A stretch of 44,149 bases of DNA from Astrobacterium formosum (GTDB taxonomy: Bacteria > Pseudomonadota > Alphaproteobacteria > Rhizobiales > Xanthobacteraceae). The stretch lies in the NCBI GenBank assembly GCA_030848545.1, contig JAVDCA010000039.1, positions 1 to 44,149 on the forward strand. The letters run 5' to 3'. Shown here one piece after another: positions 1 to 8,301 of this stretch (within the stretch, counting starts at the first letter, position 1; each line of letters starts with the position of its first letter). The notes below the pieces were generated by a model that was given only the letters and a program-made list of their open reading frames with translations, was not told the DNA's origin and made no database searches. Position numbers and translations under genes: made by a program.

Positions 1-192
1 ATAAACGACGTAACACCAAACAACTCATGCGCGGTCACTGACACTCCGAAAACCGCCCTCGACGGCAAGCGGAAAGGAACGTAATCCCCAAGGCGCGAAG
101 GCCGTTTCGCCCCGGACGCAGAGGCAACAACTCCCTTAGTATAGCGCCGGCACCGGACTATTATGCGTACGGTGATTCTCGGGTCGGTAGCG

Positions 193-1140
193 ATGCGGTT
201 TCTGGAAGGCGGCGCCGATATTCCTGATGAACTGATCCGTGCAGTGACGGACGGCACGACTATTTTTCTGTGCGGCGCCGGCGTTTCCATGCGTGTCGAT
301 CTACCATCGTTCAAACGCTTAACCGAGCAGATCTATGACAAGCTCGTCGAAAGCTACACTAACGAATTCGCCGAACTTCATGCGTTTCAGCGCGAAGAAT
401 ATGACCGCGCACTCCGATCGTTGGAGAAAAGAACGCATCGCCCGGGTACACCGTCGCGGGTGCGAACGGCGGTCGGCGAGCTGCTGAAGGCAGCCTCAGG
501 CATCGCATTGCCCGACCACCTTGCCCTCTTGCAGCTTTCTCGCGATGCCGACGGGCGCCCAAGAATCCTGACCACAAATTTTGATACGCTGTTCGAGCGC
601 GCCGCCGATGCCGCAGGGCTTCGGGACGCCCGAAGTCATGCTGGCAAGTCCATTCCAAAGCCGGGCGGACCCGGCGACTACGGCATCTTGCATCTGCACG
701 GACGTATTCGGGACCCGACACTGGGGTTGGTCGAGAGCGATCTCATTCTGACCAGCGCCGACTTTGGGGATGCGTATCTTCGCGATGGTTGGGCCTCTCA
801 ATACATTGAAGACCGTATGCGATTGAACACTCTGGTCCTCGTCGGCTACGCCGCCGAGGATCCTGCGCTGCGGCTTTTGCTGGAAACCCTGGATGCCGAC
901 CGCGAGCGCTTTCGCGATCTGAAGGAGGTCTACGCCATCGAGCGTCAGAAGGATGGTTCTGCCTCCATGTGGAAGGCGAAGGGGATCAAGCCGATTGAGT
1001 TCACCGATTACGACGCGATCTACGCAACGCTGGGCGAATGGTCACGCTATGCCCTCCAGCCTGCTGCCTACGGCCGCGCGCGCATCACAAGTATTCTCGG
1101 CGTACCGCCGGGCGCACCTACTGGTGGAGCGTCGCCATGA
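193..1140 (+). CDS. SIR2-domain protein, probable defence NADase
   Basis: 315 aa. SIR2 (Rossmann) hallmarks are visible in order: GAGVS at residues 28-32, TTNFD at 127-131 with the conserved Asn129, LHLHG at 166-170 carrying the candidate catalytic His, and GYAAEDP at 218-224. In anti-phage SIR2 proteins such as ThsA and DSR-type sirtuins this domain hydrolyses NAD+ and stops growth of infected cells; that role is inferred here. The protein is little more than the SIR2 domain, with no sensor region of its own. I chose ATG 193 because relatives begin MRFL..G..IPDEL just before the first strand; an upstream in-frame ATG at 163 would add ten residues. Its TGA overlaps the ATG of the next gene (ATGA), so the two are translationally coupled. 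The DNA looks less GC-rich than the genes after 4000, which suggests an acquired cassette. Confidence 0.85.
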   Translation: MRFLEGGADIPDELIRAVTDGTTIFLCGAGVSMRVDLPSFKRLTEQIYDKLVESYTNEFAELHAFQREEYDRALRSLEKRTHRPGTPSRVRTAVGELLKAASGIALPDHLALLQLSRDADGRPRILTTNFDTLFERAADAAGLRDARSHAGKSIPKPGGPGDYGILHLHGRIRDPTLGLVESDLILTSADFGDAYLRDGWASQYIEDRMRLNTLVLVGYAAEDPALRLLLETLDADRERFRDLKEVYAIERQKDGSASMWKAKGIKPIEFTDYDAIYATLGEWSRYALQPAAYGRARITSILGVPPGAPTGGASP

Positions 1141-2858
1141 CGGAAGCCGCCAAGAAGACGCCGCGAGATGCTACGGAATTCGAGCGCGAACAGCTGCGAT
1201 TCTTCCTCTTACGTGGCGATCTCGTAGGCACGTTGACGGAAATCAATCCGTCGCTCGCGTGGCTTTCCCTGCTTGGTGAGATGCAGTTGGTGAATCGCGA
1301 CACCCCCCTCGCGCCGTGGATCGAGCGCAACTTCGACAGTGTGGAGGCCGTGCAGGAGGTCGCCGCCAATATCCAATCCTTTACACCCGAGACGGCGGAT
1401 GTCCTTGAATTCCGCCTCAACAGAAAATTGAGCAGCCTCTCCCCGCTGCTGGTGCAATGCTGGCGCTTGATCTTTCGGCACATCCGAACTGCCAAGCAGC
1501 GGGGCCTTCAAAGCGACTGGTTCGACATTGAACCGCGTATCCGGCGTGGCGACTTGTCTCCCGAGGTCCAGGAGCGCTTCACGCAGGCGCTTCGACCCAA
1601 ATTGCAGATTGGAAAGCGTTCGTCGCTGTATGACCGGGACCGCACAACAGCGCCAGAACGCCCATCCGACCTCATGGCCATCGACTTCGAGGTAGAAGAT
1701 GGGCTGACAGAAGAAGAAGTGCTATCTGCGTGGCCCGCGAAGACAGCACCGGCCATTGAAGCGCGCGTGCTGCAGGAGCTTACGCACGCTCTCAGCGCGG
1801 CCATCGAAGACGCGATCGACGCAGGCGTCGAGAGTAATCGGGGTTATAGCACCTCGGACAGTGACGTGCCTTCGGTCGCGGAGCATGGTCAAAATTTGTA
1901 TCGGTCCGGCTTTTTTGCCATCGTCCGCGTAGTGGCCGAGCTTTGGACGCGTTTGCTGCGAAAGGATGCAGCACTTGCACTTCCCTTCGTGGCCCTCTGG
2001 CAGCAAAGCGAATCCCGACTGATGCGTCGGCTCGCGCTGTTCGCCGCTGCCGATCCAGCGGTTCCTGCAAGCGTGGCCGCGGACATTCTAAAGACTTTGC
2101 CGCTCGGTGAATTCTTCCTAACCAACTCGGCGGTAGAGGTCTATCGGCTCATTCGAAGTCGATGGGAGCATTTTGGCGTCGCCGACCGTGAGGTCATCGA
2201 GCGACGCATAACGGAGGGGCCGCCCGCTGATTGGTTCAAAGAGGGCAGTGAGAAACAACGTCTGATAGACAGGGCGCGTTTTGATTTCCTTGGCGAAATG
2301 GAGCGCGCCGGACTCACCCTTGGCCAGCAGGCTCGCGCGGTATTGGAGGAGGTGCGGACCGGTTGGCCTCAATGGGAGCTTCGGCCCGCCGAGCAGGCCG
2401 GGTTTCATATCTGGACTGGAGGTGCGCGCGACATCGTGGGTGATCCGGCTAAATTGGGCGATATCAGTGACGATAAGCTGGTGTCCGCGGCCAAGAAGGC
2501 TGCCGAGACTGCGGACTTTATGGAGGGAGACGCTTGGCAGGCGCTTTGCCAGACGGAACCGCTGCGTGCGCTGCGCGGTCTCGCGGCAGAAGCGGACAAG
2601 GGCCTGTGGCCGGCGTGGGCGTGGAGGCCCTTCCTGTGGGCCGCCCCAAAGATCGAAGACCTGAATGCACCCGCGGCTATTGCGCAGCTGTTGCTGCGCT
2701 GGCCGCTCCCTTCCTTCGAGGAAATCGCCGATACCGCGTCATGGTGGATCAACGAAAAGGCGGCAGTGCTGGACGAGTCACTGCTGTGGCCGCTTTGGGA
2801 CCGCATTGCGGACGCCGTCCCGCGCACGGCGGACGAGGAGGCGGCGGACGATGAGTGA
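1137..2858 (+). CDS. Uncharacterised helical protein of the SIR2 cluster
   Basis: 573 aa starting at the ATG that overlaps the SIR2 stop codon. I recognise no catalytic motif, signal peptide or membrane segment. The sequence is rich in Leu, Ala, Glu, Arg and Trp and looks like a long alpha-helical repeat or solenoid, with WPL/WRP-like tryptophan clusters in the last third (around residues 410-540). In large single-chain SIR2 defence proteins the SIR2 domain is followed by a long helical region that recognises phage products and controls oligomerisation. By position this protein may supply that region in trans, which is inference. It overlaps the next gene by 8 bp. A longer reading from 1038 is open but would overlap the SIR2 gene by about 100 bp, so I rejected that start. 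Confidence 0.8.
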   Translation: MTEAAKKTPRDATEFEREQLRFFLLRGDLVGTLTEINPSLAWLSLLGEMQLVNRDTPLAPWIERNFDSVEAVQEVAANIQSFTPETADVLEFRLNRKLSSLSPLLVQCWRLIFRHIRTAKQRGLQSDWFDIEPRIRRGDLSPEVQERFTQALRPKLQIGKRSSLYDRDRTTAPERPSDLMAIDFEVEDGLTEEEVLSAWPAKTAPAIEARVLQELTHALSAAIEDAIDAGVESNRGYSTSDSDVPSVAEHGQNLYRSGFFAIVRVVAELWTRLLRKDAALALPFVALWQQSESRLMRRLALFAAADPAVPASVAADILKTLPLGEFFLTNSAVEVYRLIRSRWEHFGVADREVIERRITEGPPADWFKEGSEKQRLIDRARFDFLGEMERAGLTLGQQARAVLEEVRTGWPQWELRPAEQAGFHIWTGGARDIVGDPAKLGDISDDKLVSAAKKAAETADFMEGDAWQALCQTEPLRALRGLAAEADKGLWPAWAWRPFLWAAPKIEDLNAPAAIAQLLLRWPLPSFEEIADTASWWINEKAAVLDESLLWPLWDRIADAVPRTADEEAADDE

Positions 2859-3810
2859 CGTGTTTACGGAAGCGCTCAATGCGCCTGCCGGCCGGCTGGC
2901 CGAAGTGCTCATTAAGAAGCTCAAAAGGAGCGACCAGGGCCCCGAAATGCCGCCGGACATGCGGGCTCGCCTCGACAAGCTCACCGACGCCGAAGGAAGG
3001 TTTGGAACGCTAGCTCGCGTCCGGCTTGCAGCCGAGTTGTCATTGCTGTTTGAACGCGCGCCGCAATGGTCAGCGGAAAAGATCGTGCCCTTGTTTAACT
3101 GGTCCTGCCCGGACGCGTCTCTCATGTGGAGCGCGCGTCGCTATTCGAACTATATCGGCTCACCCAAGCTCTTCGGCTTGATGAAAGAACCGTTCCTCGC
3201 GCTGTTCGGGCGGACAGACGTCTCCGAGGAGGATCGCGAAACCTACGCCGACTGGTTGACTGCCATCGTCCTCGCCAACCAGGCAGAGGATGCCGGCTAT
3301 CCATTGACGCCCGCTGAGGCGCGTTCTGCATTGCGTCAGGGCGGTCCGGGTAGCCTGAACGATGTTGGCCACCGCCTTGCTCTGTACATGCAAAAAGCAA
3401 AGCCCGAAGATAAGCTGGCAGCATGGCGCAACGTCGTGGGCCCGGTCTTTGCATCAATCTGGCCGCTCGACATTGAGCTTCAGACTCCCGCTACGACCTT
3501 CAAGCTAGTGCAAATCCTTCGAGCATCTGGCGCTGCCTTTCCGGCGGCGGCCGAAACGATAATACCGTTTATCCGTGCAGAAGACCCGCGACGGCACACC
3601 AGCGTGTATTCGATCGCGGATGCGGACGATGTCCTTTACAGCACTAGTCCTGAAAATATGCTCGATCTATTGGCTGCGGTGGTCGGAGACGCTCCACTTC
3701 ATGGAGTATACAATCTCGGCAAGGCGCTCGACCGGATACGTCGACATGCCCCGCACTTAGCGGAGAGCAAAAAATTTCAGAAGCTGGTGACCGCGGCCAG
3801 CATTCATTGA
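2851..3810 (+). CDS. Uncharacterised third protein of the SIR2 cluster
   Basis: 319 aa, starting MSDVF at an ATG 8 bp inside the end of the previous gene, so it is the last member of a tightly coupled trio. The sequence is soluble and mostly helical. The second half (residues 180-319) carries aromatic- and proline-containing stretches such as GPVFASIWPLD and EDPRRHTSVYSI that look conserved rather than low-complexity. I could not assign a family by eye. DUF4020, a domain reported beside SIR2_2 in large proteins, is one possibility to test. Together with the 573 aa protein it would make up the size of the C-terminal part of a single-chain SIR2 defence protein. A reading beginning at 2665 is open but lies almost wholly within the upstream gene. 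Confidence 0.8.
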   Translation: MSDVFTEALNAPAGRLAEVLIKKLKRSDQGPEMPPDMRARLDKLTDAEGRFGTLARVRLAAELSLLFERAPQWSAEKIVPLFNWSCPDASLMWSARRYSNYIGSPKLFGLMKEPFLALFGRTDVSEEDRETYADWLTAIVLANQAEDAGYPLTPAEARSALRQGGPGSLNDVGHRLALYMQKAKPEDKLAAWRNVVGPVFASIWPLDIELQTPATTFKLVQILRASGAAFPAAAETIIPFIRAEDPRRHTSVYSIADADDVLYSTSPENMLDLLAAVVGDAPLHGVYNLGKALDRIRRHAPHLAESKKFQKLVTAASIH

Positions 3811-3986
3811 CTTCGACATGCACCCGATGCGGTTTGCCGCGCCGCCACTTTCCCGACGGAACTACCCCAAACGTCGCTTCGAGGTACGTCTTGGGTCAAA
3901 TTCCGCCTTAGCCTTTCGAACCATCGCCTTCCACGACCGGGTTGGCCCGAAAACCGCCGCCGCACGCGCGATCTCGATCTGAGTGG

Positions 3987-4026
3987 ATATTGACAGCGTT
4001 CTGTCAATATGACAGCATCCTGTCAT
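3987..4026. promoter_or_regulatory. Double palindromic operator over the marR start
   Basis: Two perfect inverted repeats stand side by side. Site 1 has 10-bp arms ATATTGACAG (3987-3996) and its complement (4001-4010) around CGTT. Site 2 has 7-bp arms ATGACAG (4009-4015) and CTGTCAT (4020-4026) around CATC. The TGACAG half-sites recur about every 10 bp, so all four lie on one helix face. Site 2 contains the marR start codon (4025). This is the arrangement expected for MarR autorepression; binding itself is inferred. Confidence 0.75.
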
Positions 4027-4501
4027 GACGCATGCGCCGGCCGCCCCCTTCGACCATCCCACCAACGCTCTCGTGCTGGAGACTTTTCGGCTCAACGCGG
4101 CGCTGATCAGGTTCGGCGACGCCCTGGTGAAGCCGCTCGGCCTGACCAGCGCCCGCTGGCAGGTGCTCGGGTCGGTGGCGCACGGCGGCGGCGCGTTTTC
4201 GGTCGCGCGCGTCGCCGACAATATGGGCCTCGCCCGCCAGTCGGTGCAGCGGATCGTCGACGAGCTCGCCGCGGCGGGGCTCGTCGGCTTTGCCCCCAAC
4301 CCGGCGCACAAGCGCGCCAAGCTGGTGGTGATGACGCCGCGAGGCGAGCGCGTCTTCCGGCGGGCGAGCGACCTGTGGCGGCCGGTCGCCGAGGCGATGG
4401 CGGCGGCGGTGGACGCGCGCCGGCTGCGCAGGGCGATCGACACCATGGCCGCCATGCGCGGCCGGCTGGAAGACGAACGCAGCGACAGGAGCGCGTCATG
4501 A
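4025..4501 (+). CDS. MarR family transcriptional regulator
   Basis: 158 aa with a winged helix-turn-helix across residues 35-105. The motif SVARVADNMGLARQSVQRIV is the recognition region, followed by a wing with KRAKLVVMTPRG. Length and layout fit MarR-family dimers that bind palindromic sites and release DNA on binding small aromatic or oxidised ligands. The start ATG lies inside a perfect TGACAG palindrome, arguing for autoregulation. The TGA overlaps the ATG of the next gene, so the regulator and a small membrane protein form one operon and the membrane protein is its most likely target. The ligand is unknown. Confidence 0.9.
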   Translation: MTHAPAAPFDHPTNALVLETFRLNAALIRFGDALVKPLGLTSARWQVLGSVAHGGGAFSVARVADNMGLARQSVQRIVDELAAAGLVGFAPNPAHKRAKLVVMTPRGERVFRRASDLWRPVAEAMAAAVDARRLRRAIDTMAAMRGRLEDERSDRSAS

Positions 4502-4950
4502 TCAGGAAGCTGCATCCCGCCGCGGGAATCGCCGCGTTCCTCACCATCCTGTGCTTCTGGGGCTCGACGGTCGTGGTCGAACTCGGCGGCGACGGGACGC
4601 GGATCGCGGCGGTGAAGCTCGCCATCCTGTGGGGGCTCGCGGTGCTGATCCCGGCGATCGCGGTTGCGGGCGCCACCGGGGCGAGGCTCGCCGGCAGGTC
4701 GCGCCAGCCGGTCGCCGCGGGCAAGCTGCGGCGGATGCGGTTCATCGCGCTCAACGGCATCGCGGTGCTGGTTCCGTGCGCGGTCGTCCTGCAGCAGCGC
4801 GCCGGCATGGGCCTGTATGACCGGACCTTCGCGCTCGTCCAGGCGGCCGAACTCGTGGCCGGCGCCGTCAATCTGGCGCTGATCGGGCTGAGCATCCGCG
4901 ACGGCTTCAAGCTGACGCGGCGCTTCGGCCTGTCCGCCACGGCCCGCTGA
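4498..4950 (+). CDS. Small integral membrane protein, unknown
   Basis: 150 aa, starting MIRKLHPAAGI at an ATG that overlaps the marR stop (ATGA). Four hydrophobic segments are visible, at roughly residues 8-28, 36-58, 80-102 and 110-132, separated by short basic loops, with a basic C-terminus. No transporter signature is recognisable. Translational coupling to MarR suggests a membrane function that responds to the same signal, such as efflux or lipid stress, but nothing in the sequence states this. Very high third-position GC fits the surrounding chromosome. Confidence 0.75.
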   Translation: MIRKLHPAAGIAAFLTILCFWGSTVVVELGGDGTRIAAVKLAILWGLAVLIPAIAVAGATGARLAGRSRQPVAAGKLRRMRFIALNGIAVLVPCAVVLQQRAGMGLYDRTFALVQAAELVAGAVNLALIGLSIRDGFKLTRRFGLSATAR

Positions 4951-5140
4951 CGGATTATCGAACCGGCCCGGTCGATGGCGCTCGCGCGCATGCATGCGCA
5001 GGGCTACCCGTTCGTGCCGCCATTGCGGGCTGACGAATACCCGGCATTGGTCCGTGGACTGGGACACTCCCCCGGGCGTGTAGGCCGAACACGGGGGGCG
5101 ACCGGCCGACGAAAGCCAATGAACGGGTCTGCCCCGCCGA

Positions 5141-5438
5141 CACGCGGGCACAACGGTGATTCCGACCTTGGTCTGAACCGGCGCCCCCATTTCGCGTCGA
5201 CCTGCGCCCGCCCACATTCGAAACCGCGATGTCGGCCGATCGGCCTCGTCATTCCGGCAACGGGAGCGCCTTCATGTCGCTGTCGTATTCCAAGACCACG
5301 TTGGGGTCTCTGTCGCTGCAGAACCGTCTGGTCATGTGTCCGCTGACGCGCAGCCGCGCCATCGGCAACGTGCCCACCGGGCCGATGGCGGAGTACTGCG
5401 CCCAGCGCGCCTCGGCCGGCCTGATCATCACCGAAGGC
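5141..5438 (+). repeat. Direct repeat copy 1: leader plus 5' end of OYE gene
   Basis: Closely matches 15244-15651: the noncoding leader (for example ACCTTGGTCTGAACCG and GATGTCGGCCGATCGGC) and the first 55 codons of the Old Yellow Enzyme gene are shared with scattered substitutions. Copy 1 lacks about 120 bp that copy 2 holds between GTCATTCCGG and the start codon. Homology stops within a few bases of the stop codon of the neighbouring ABC permease, so the junction is sharp. In the 4951-5439 gap I see no intact gene. Confidence 0.85.
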
Positions 5439-5486
5439 ATCAGGCCGGCGCCTTCTTCACCCGGGCAACGATCTGCGTCGGGTTGA
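5274..5486 (+). pseudogene. Truncated Old Yellow Enzyme (OYE) gene
   Basis: Starts MSLSYSKTTLGSLSLQNRLV and follows the intact enzyme at 15488 for about 55 residues to the LIITEG motif. It then runs into the 3' end of the opposite-strand permease gene and stops after 16 unrelated codons. The remaining 300 or so residues, including the active-site His pair and most of the FMN site, are absent, so no enzyme can be made. It is a remnant of duplication or insertion. Confidence 0.85.
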
Positions 5487-6270
5487 CGAAGCGCAATGCG
5501 ACGACGAGCCAGATCAGCGTGCTGAGCATGTAGATCACCGCCATGGCGTCGATCGACTGGCCGGCCCGAACGCCGGCAGCGAAGACGGAGTAGAAGAGGG
5601 CGACGACCAGCGTCTGGCTCGACGGACCGGCGGTGAGGAAGGTCAGTTCGAACATCGATACCGTGCGCACCATGGCCAGCAACGTCGCGGCCAAGATGCC
5701 CGGCACCAGCAGCGGCACCAGCACGTGGAGAAACAGCCGGCCGGTGCCGGCGCCGAACACCCGCGCGGCCGCCTCCACCTTGGGGTCGATCTGCTCGATG
5801 AACGGGATCATCAGGATGACGGTGAACGGCACGGTCGGCACCAGATTGGCCACGATGACGCCCCACATCGTGCCGGCGAGGCCGACCTTGTAGAGCACCG
5901 TCGCCAACGGCACCCCGAAGGTGATCGGGGGCACCAGCAGCGGCAGGAGGAAGAGGACCATCACCAGCGGCTTGCCGGGGAAATCGCGGCGGGCCAGCGC
6001 ATAGGCGGCCGGCACGCCGATCAGGGCCGAGATCACCACCACCGAGCCGGCGATCTGAAAGGTCACCAGCAGCACGTCGCTGAGCTGGAATTCCTTCCAG
6101 GCGGACACATACCAGCGCGTCGTGAAGGCCGCCGGCAGCCAGGAACTCAGCCAGCGTGTGCCGAAGGAGTTCACCACCACGGCCGCGATCATGGCGATGA
6201 CATTGATGACGAGGAAGATCACGAAGGCCCAGACGAGCGTTCGCCACAGCCGCTCCAGCGCGCTTTCCAT
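5440..6270 (-). CDS. ABC transporter permease, PotC-like
   Basis: 276 aa inner-membrane permease with about six hydrophobic helices. The EAA-type loop contacting the ATPase is EAARVFGAGTGRLFLHVLVP around residues 180-200. It pairs with the permease gene just upstream to form the heterodimeric channel of a spermidine/putrescine/iron/phosphonate-type (PotABCD-like) importer. I chose ATG 6270: it has a GGAAAGG ribosome site at suitable spacing and lies 5 bp after the previous stop, whereas an in-frame TTG at 6279 has no properly spaced site. It is the last gene of the lacI-nagB-ABC operon. Its stop codon is almost exactly where the truncated OYE copy begins, so its terminator region was probably lost or replaced. 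Confidence 0.9.
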   Translation of the reverse strand: MESALERLWRTLVWAFVIFLVINVIAMIAAVVVNSFGTRWLSSWLPAAFTTRWYVSAWKEFQLSDVLLVTFQIAGSVVVISALIGVPAAYALARRDFPGKPLVMVLFLLPLLVPPITFGVPLATVLYKVGLAGTMWGVIVANLVPTVPFTVILMIPFIEQIDPKVEAAARVFGAGTGRLFLHVLVPLLVPGILAATLLAMVRTVSMFELTFLTAGPSSQTLVVALFYSVFAAGVRAGQSIDAMAVIYMLSTLIWLVVALRFVNPTQIVARVKKAPA

Positions 6271-6275
6271 CGGGG

Positions 6276-7160
6276 TCAACCTTTCCCGCCGTCGGCGGGG
6301 CCAGTGTAGAACAGGCCGCGTGCCATCAACACCAGACCGACGAAGCCGAACTGCACCGCCGCCATGATCATCGCGATGGCGGAGGCGTAGGAGTAGTCGT
6401 ACTGCTCGAAGGCGGCCTGCGCCGCCGCGAAGGAGATCACCCGCGTCTCGCCGGCCGGCGCGCCCAGCATCATCGCCGAGGGAAACACCGAGAAGGCGTC
6501 GACGAAGGCGAGGCAGAAGGTCACCGCCAGGCCGGGCAGGACCAGCGGCAGGACGATGTGGCGGAACCGGTGCCGGGCGCGGGCGCCGAGGGTGGCGGCG
6601 GCCTGTTCCAGCGCCGGATCGATGCCGGAGATCATCGACAGGGTGAGCAGGAAGGTGAAGGGAAAGCCGGTGATCATCAGCGAGATGAACACGCCCCAGT
6701 AGTTGTGCACGAGGCGTATGGGGCGATCGATCAGCCCGACCAGCATCAGCGTGCGGTTCAGCCAGCCCTGCGGGCCGAGATAGTTCAACAGTCCCTCGGC
6801 GACCAGCACCGTGCCCAGAGTGATCGGCAGCACCAGGATCGTGGTGAGCAGCCGCTGGTGTTTCATGTGCCGGACCTGCATCGCCACCGGCACGGACAGC
6901 GCGATGTTGAGCAGCGTCACCGGCAGTGCGATCCGCAGCGTCAGCCAGATGGTGCCGTACATGTACGGGTCGGAGAAGAACCGGGTGTAGTTGCCGAGCC
7001 AGCCACCCTCTTTCGGCGTGAACGACAGCAGCAAGCCGTAGAGAAACGGGTGAATGAACAGCAGCACCACGAACAGTGCCGCGGGAAGGACGAGAAGCGT
7101 CACGCCGTCAATGCCGCGGTCGGCAAGCGCGAGGCGTATGGGGCGGCGGGAAGCGCTCAT
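6276..7160 (-). CDS. ABC transporter permease, PotB-like
   Basis: 294 aa with an N-terminal cytoplasmic stretch and about six membrane segments. The EAA loop reads LEQAAATLGARARHRFRHIV, the usual contact with the ATPase. The start MSASRRPIRL overlaps the stop of the ATPase gene (ATGA), implying coupling. An open reading further upstream to 7442 only shadows the ATPase gene. It is the first of two permease subunits of the importer; the substrate is not evident from the permease itself. Confidence 0.9.
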   Translation of the reverse strand: MSASRRPIRLALADRGIDGVTLLVLPAALFVVLLFIHPFLYGLLLSFTPKEGGWLGNYTRFFSDPYMYGTIWLTLRIALPVTLLNIALSVPVAMQVRHMKHQRLLTTILVLPITLGTVLVAEGLLNYLGPQGWLNRTLMLVGLIDRPIRLVHNYWGVFISLMITGFPFTFLLTLSMISGIDPALEQAAATLGARARHRFRHIVLPLVLPGLAVTFCLAFVDAFSVFPSAMMLGAPAGETRVISFAAAQAAFEQYDYSYASAIAMIMAAVQFGFVGLVLMARGLFYTGPADGGKG

Positions 7161-8227
7161 CCCACGCCCCCTGCCGCATAGACGAGAGTTCGTTCGGCCG
7201 GCGCGCCGAGCCGCACGGGCGCGCCGACGGCGAGCGGCATTTCGGTGCGGAAGAAGAGTTCCGCACCGGCCGGCTCGGACGCCGTGCCGTAATAGGCCTC
7301 GCCCCGATATTCGAGCCCCGTCACCTCGGCATTGATCGGCCCGTCCGGCAGCGGCACGAGGTCGGACGCCCGGATGGCGACGAGAACCCGTTCGCCGGCA
7401 ACATCCACCGCCTGTCCGCGGATCAGGCCGGCGAAGCCGCAATCGACCTCGGCCTCCTCGCCCTCGCGGCGGACCAGCCTGCCCGGCAAAGCGTTGCGGA
7501 AGCCCATGAACTCGGCGACGTCGGCGTGCAGCGGCCGGCGATAGAGTTCCTGCGGCGTTCCCACCTGACGCACTTCGCCGTCGCGCAGGACGACGATGCG
7601 GTCGGCGAGCGAGAGCGCCTCGTCCTGGTCATGGGTGACATAGATGGTCGCCGAGCCGAGCAGCCGGTGGATGCGGCGGATTTCCGCGCGCATTTCCAGG
7701 CGCAGTTTGGCGTCGAGATTGGACAGCGGTTCGTCCATCAGCACCAGTGGCGGCTCGACCGCTATGGCGCGCGCGATGGCGACGCGCTGCTGCTGCCCGC
7801 CGGAGAGTTGGCCGGGAAGCTTGTGGCCCTGCGAGGCGAGGCGTACGACGTTGAGCGCCTCGTCCACGCGGCGCTCGATCTCGGGCCTGGACACGCCGCT
7901 CATCTGCAGGCCGAAACCGACATTGCGGCGTACGTTCATATGCGGGAAGAGGGCGTAGTTCTGGAACACCATGCCGAAGCCGCGCTCCTCGGGCTTGAGC
8001 GTGTCGATGCGCTTTTCGTCGAGCCAGATGGCGCCGCCGCTCAGTGACAGCAGCCCGGCGAGGCAGTTCAGTGCCGTCGACTTGCCGCAGCCCGAGGGGC
8101 CGAGCAGAGCGATGAATTCACCGCGCCGGAGGGTGAGGCTGATATCCTTCAGCGCATTGAGCGTTCCGAAGTTCCGGCTCATGCCGTCGAGCCTGAGCTC
8201 GCGAAAGCCAGCGGATGCAATCGCCAT
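7157..8227 (-). CDS. ABC transporter ATP-binding protein, PotA-like
   Basis: 356 aa. Walker A GPSGCGKST (residues 43-51), Q-loop FQNYALFPHMN, signature LSGGQQQR, Walker B VLMDEPLSNLD and switch THDQDEAL are all intact. A C-terminal TOBE-type beta region of about 110 residues follows, as in the PotA/FbpC/UgpC group. It energises uptake through the two permeases encoded next. A perfect GC hairpin lies between it and the upstream binding-protein gene. The linked NagB-like enzyme and LacI regulator favour a sugar or amino-sugar substrate over polyamine or iron, though this ATPase family alone does not decide that. Confidence 0.93.
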   Translation of the reverse strand: MAIASAGFRELRLDGMSRNFGTLNALKDISLTLRRGEFIALLGPSGCGKSTALNCLAGLLSLSGGAIWLDEKRIDTLKPEERGFGMVFQNYALFPHMNVRRNVGFGLQMSGVSRPEIERRVDEALNVVRLASQGHKLPGQLSGGQQQRVAIARAIAVEPPLVLMDEPLSNLDAKLRLEMRAEIRRIHRLLGSATIYVTHDQDEALSLADRIVVLRDGEVRQVGTPQELYRRPLHADVAEFMGFRNALPGRLVRREGEEAEVDCGFAGLIRGQAVDVAGERVLVAIRASDLVPLPDGPINAEVTGLEYRGEAYYGTASEPAGAELFFRTEMPLAVGAPVRLGAPAERTLVYAAGGVG

Positions 8228-8263
8228 CGCGCTTCAATCCCCAAATGGATGGTCACGACGTGT

Positions 8264-8295
8264 CCCGGCGGGCCGTCCGCGGACGGCCCGCCGGG
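8264..8295 (-). promoter_or_regulatory. Perfect GC-rich stem-loop between binding protein and ATPase
   Basis: Perfect inverted repeat with 15-bp arms (8264-8278 and 8281-8295) and a GC loop, 6 bp beyond the binding-protein stop. No U-tract follows on the minus strand, so it is more likely an mRNA-stabilising or attenuating element than a full terminator. Such an element gives binding protein in excess over permeases, as known for malE-malF. Confidence 0.7.
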
Positions 8296-8301
8296 CGTTC
8301 G

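Noticed and set aside
3862-3990. Minus-strand stretch reading IEIARAAAVFGPTRSWKAM, seemingly protein-like
   Set aside because: Could be the end of a decayed gene, but its open frame continues antisense through marR without homology, so I could not support a feature.
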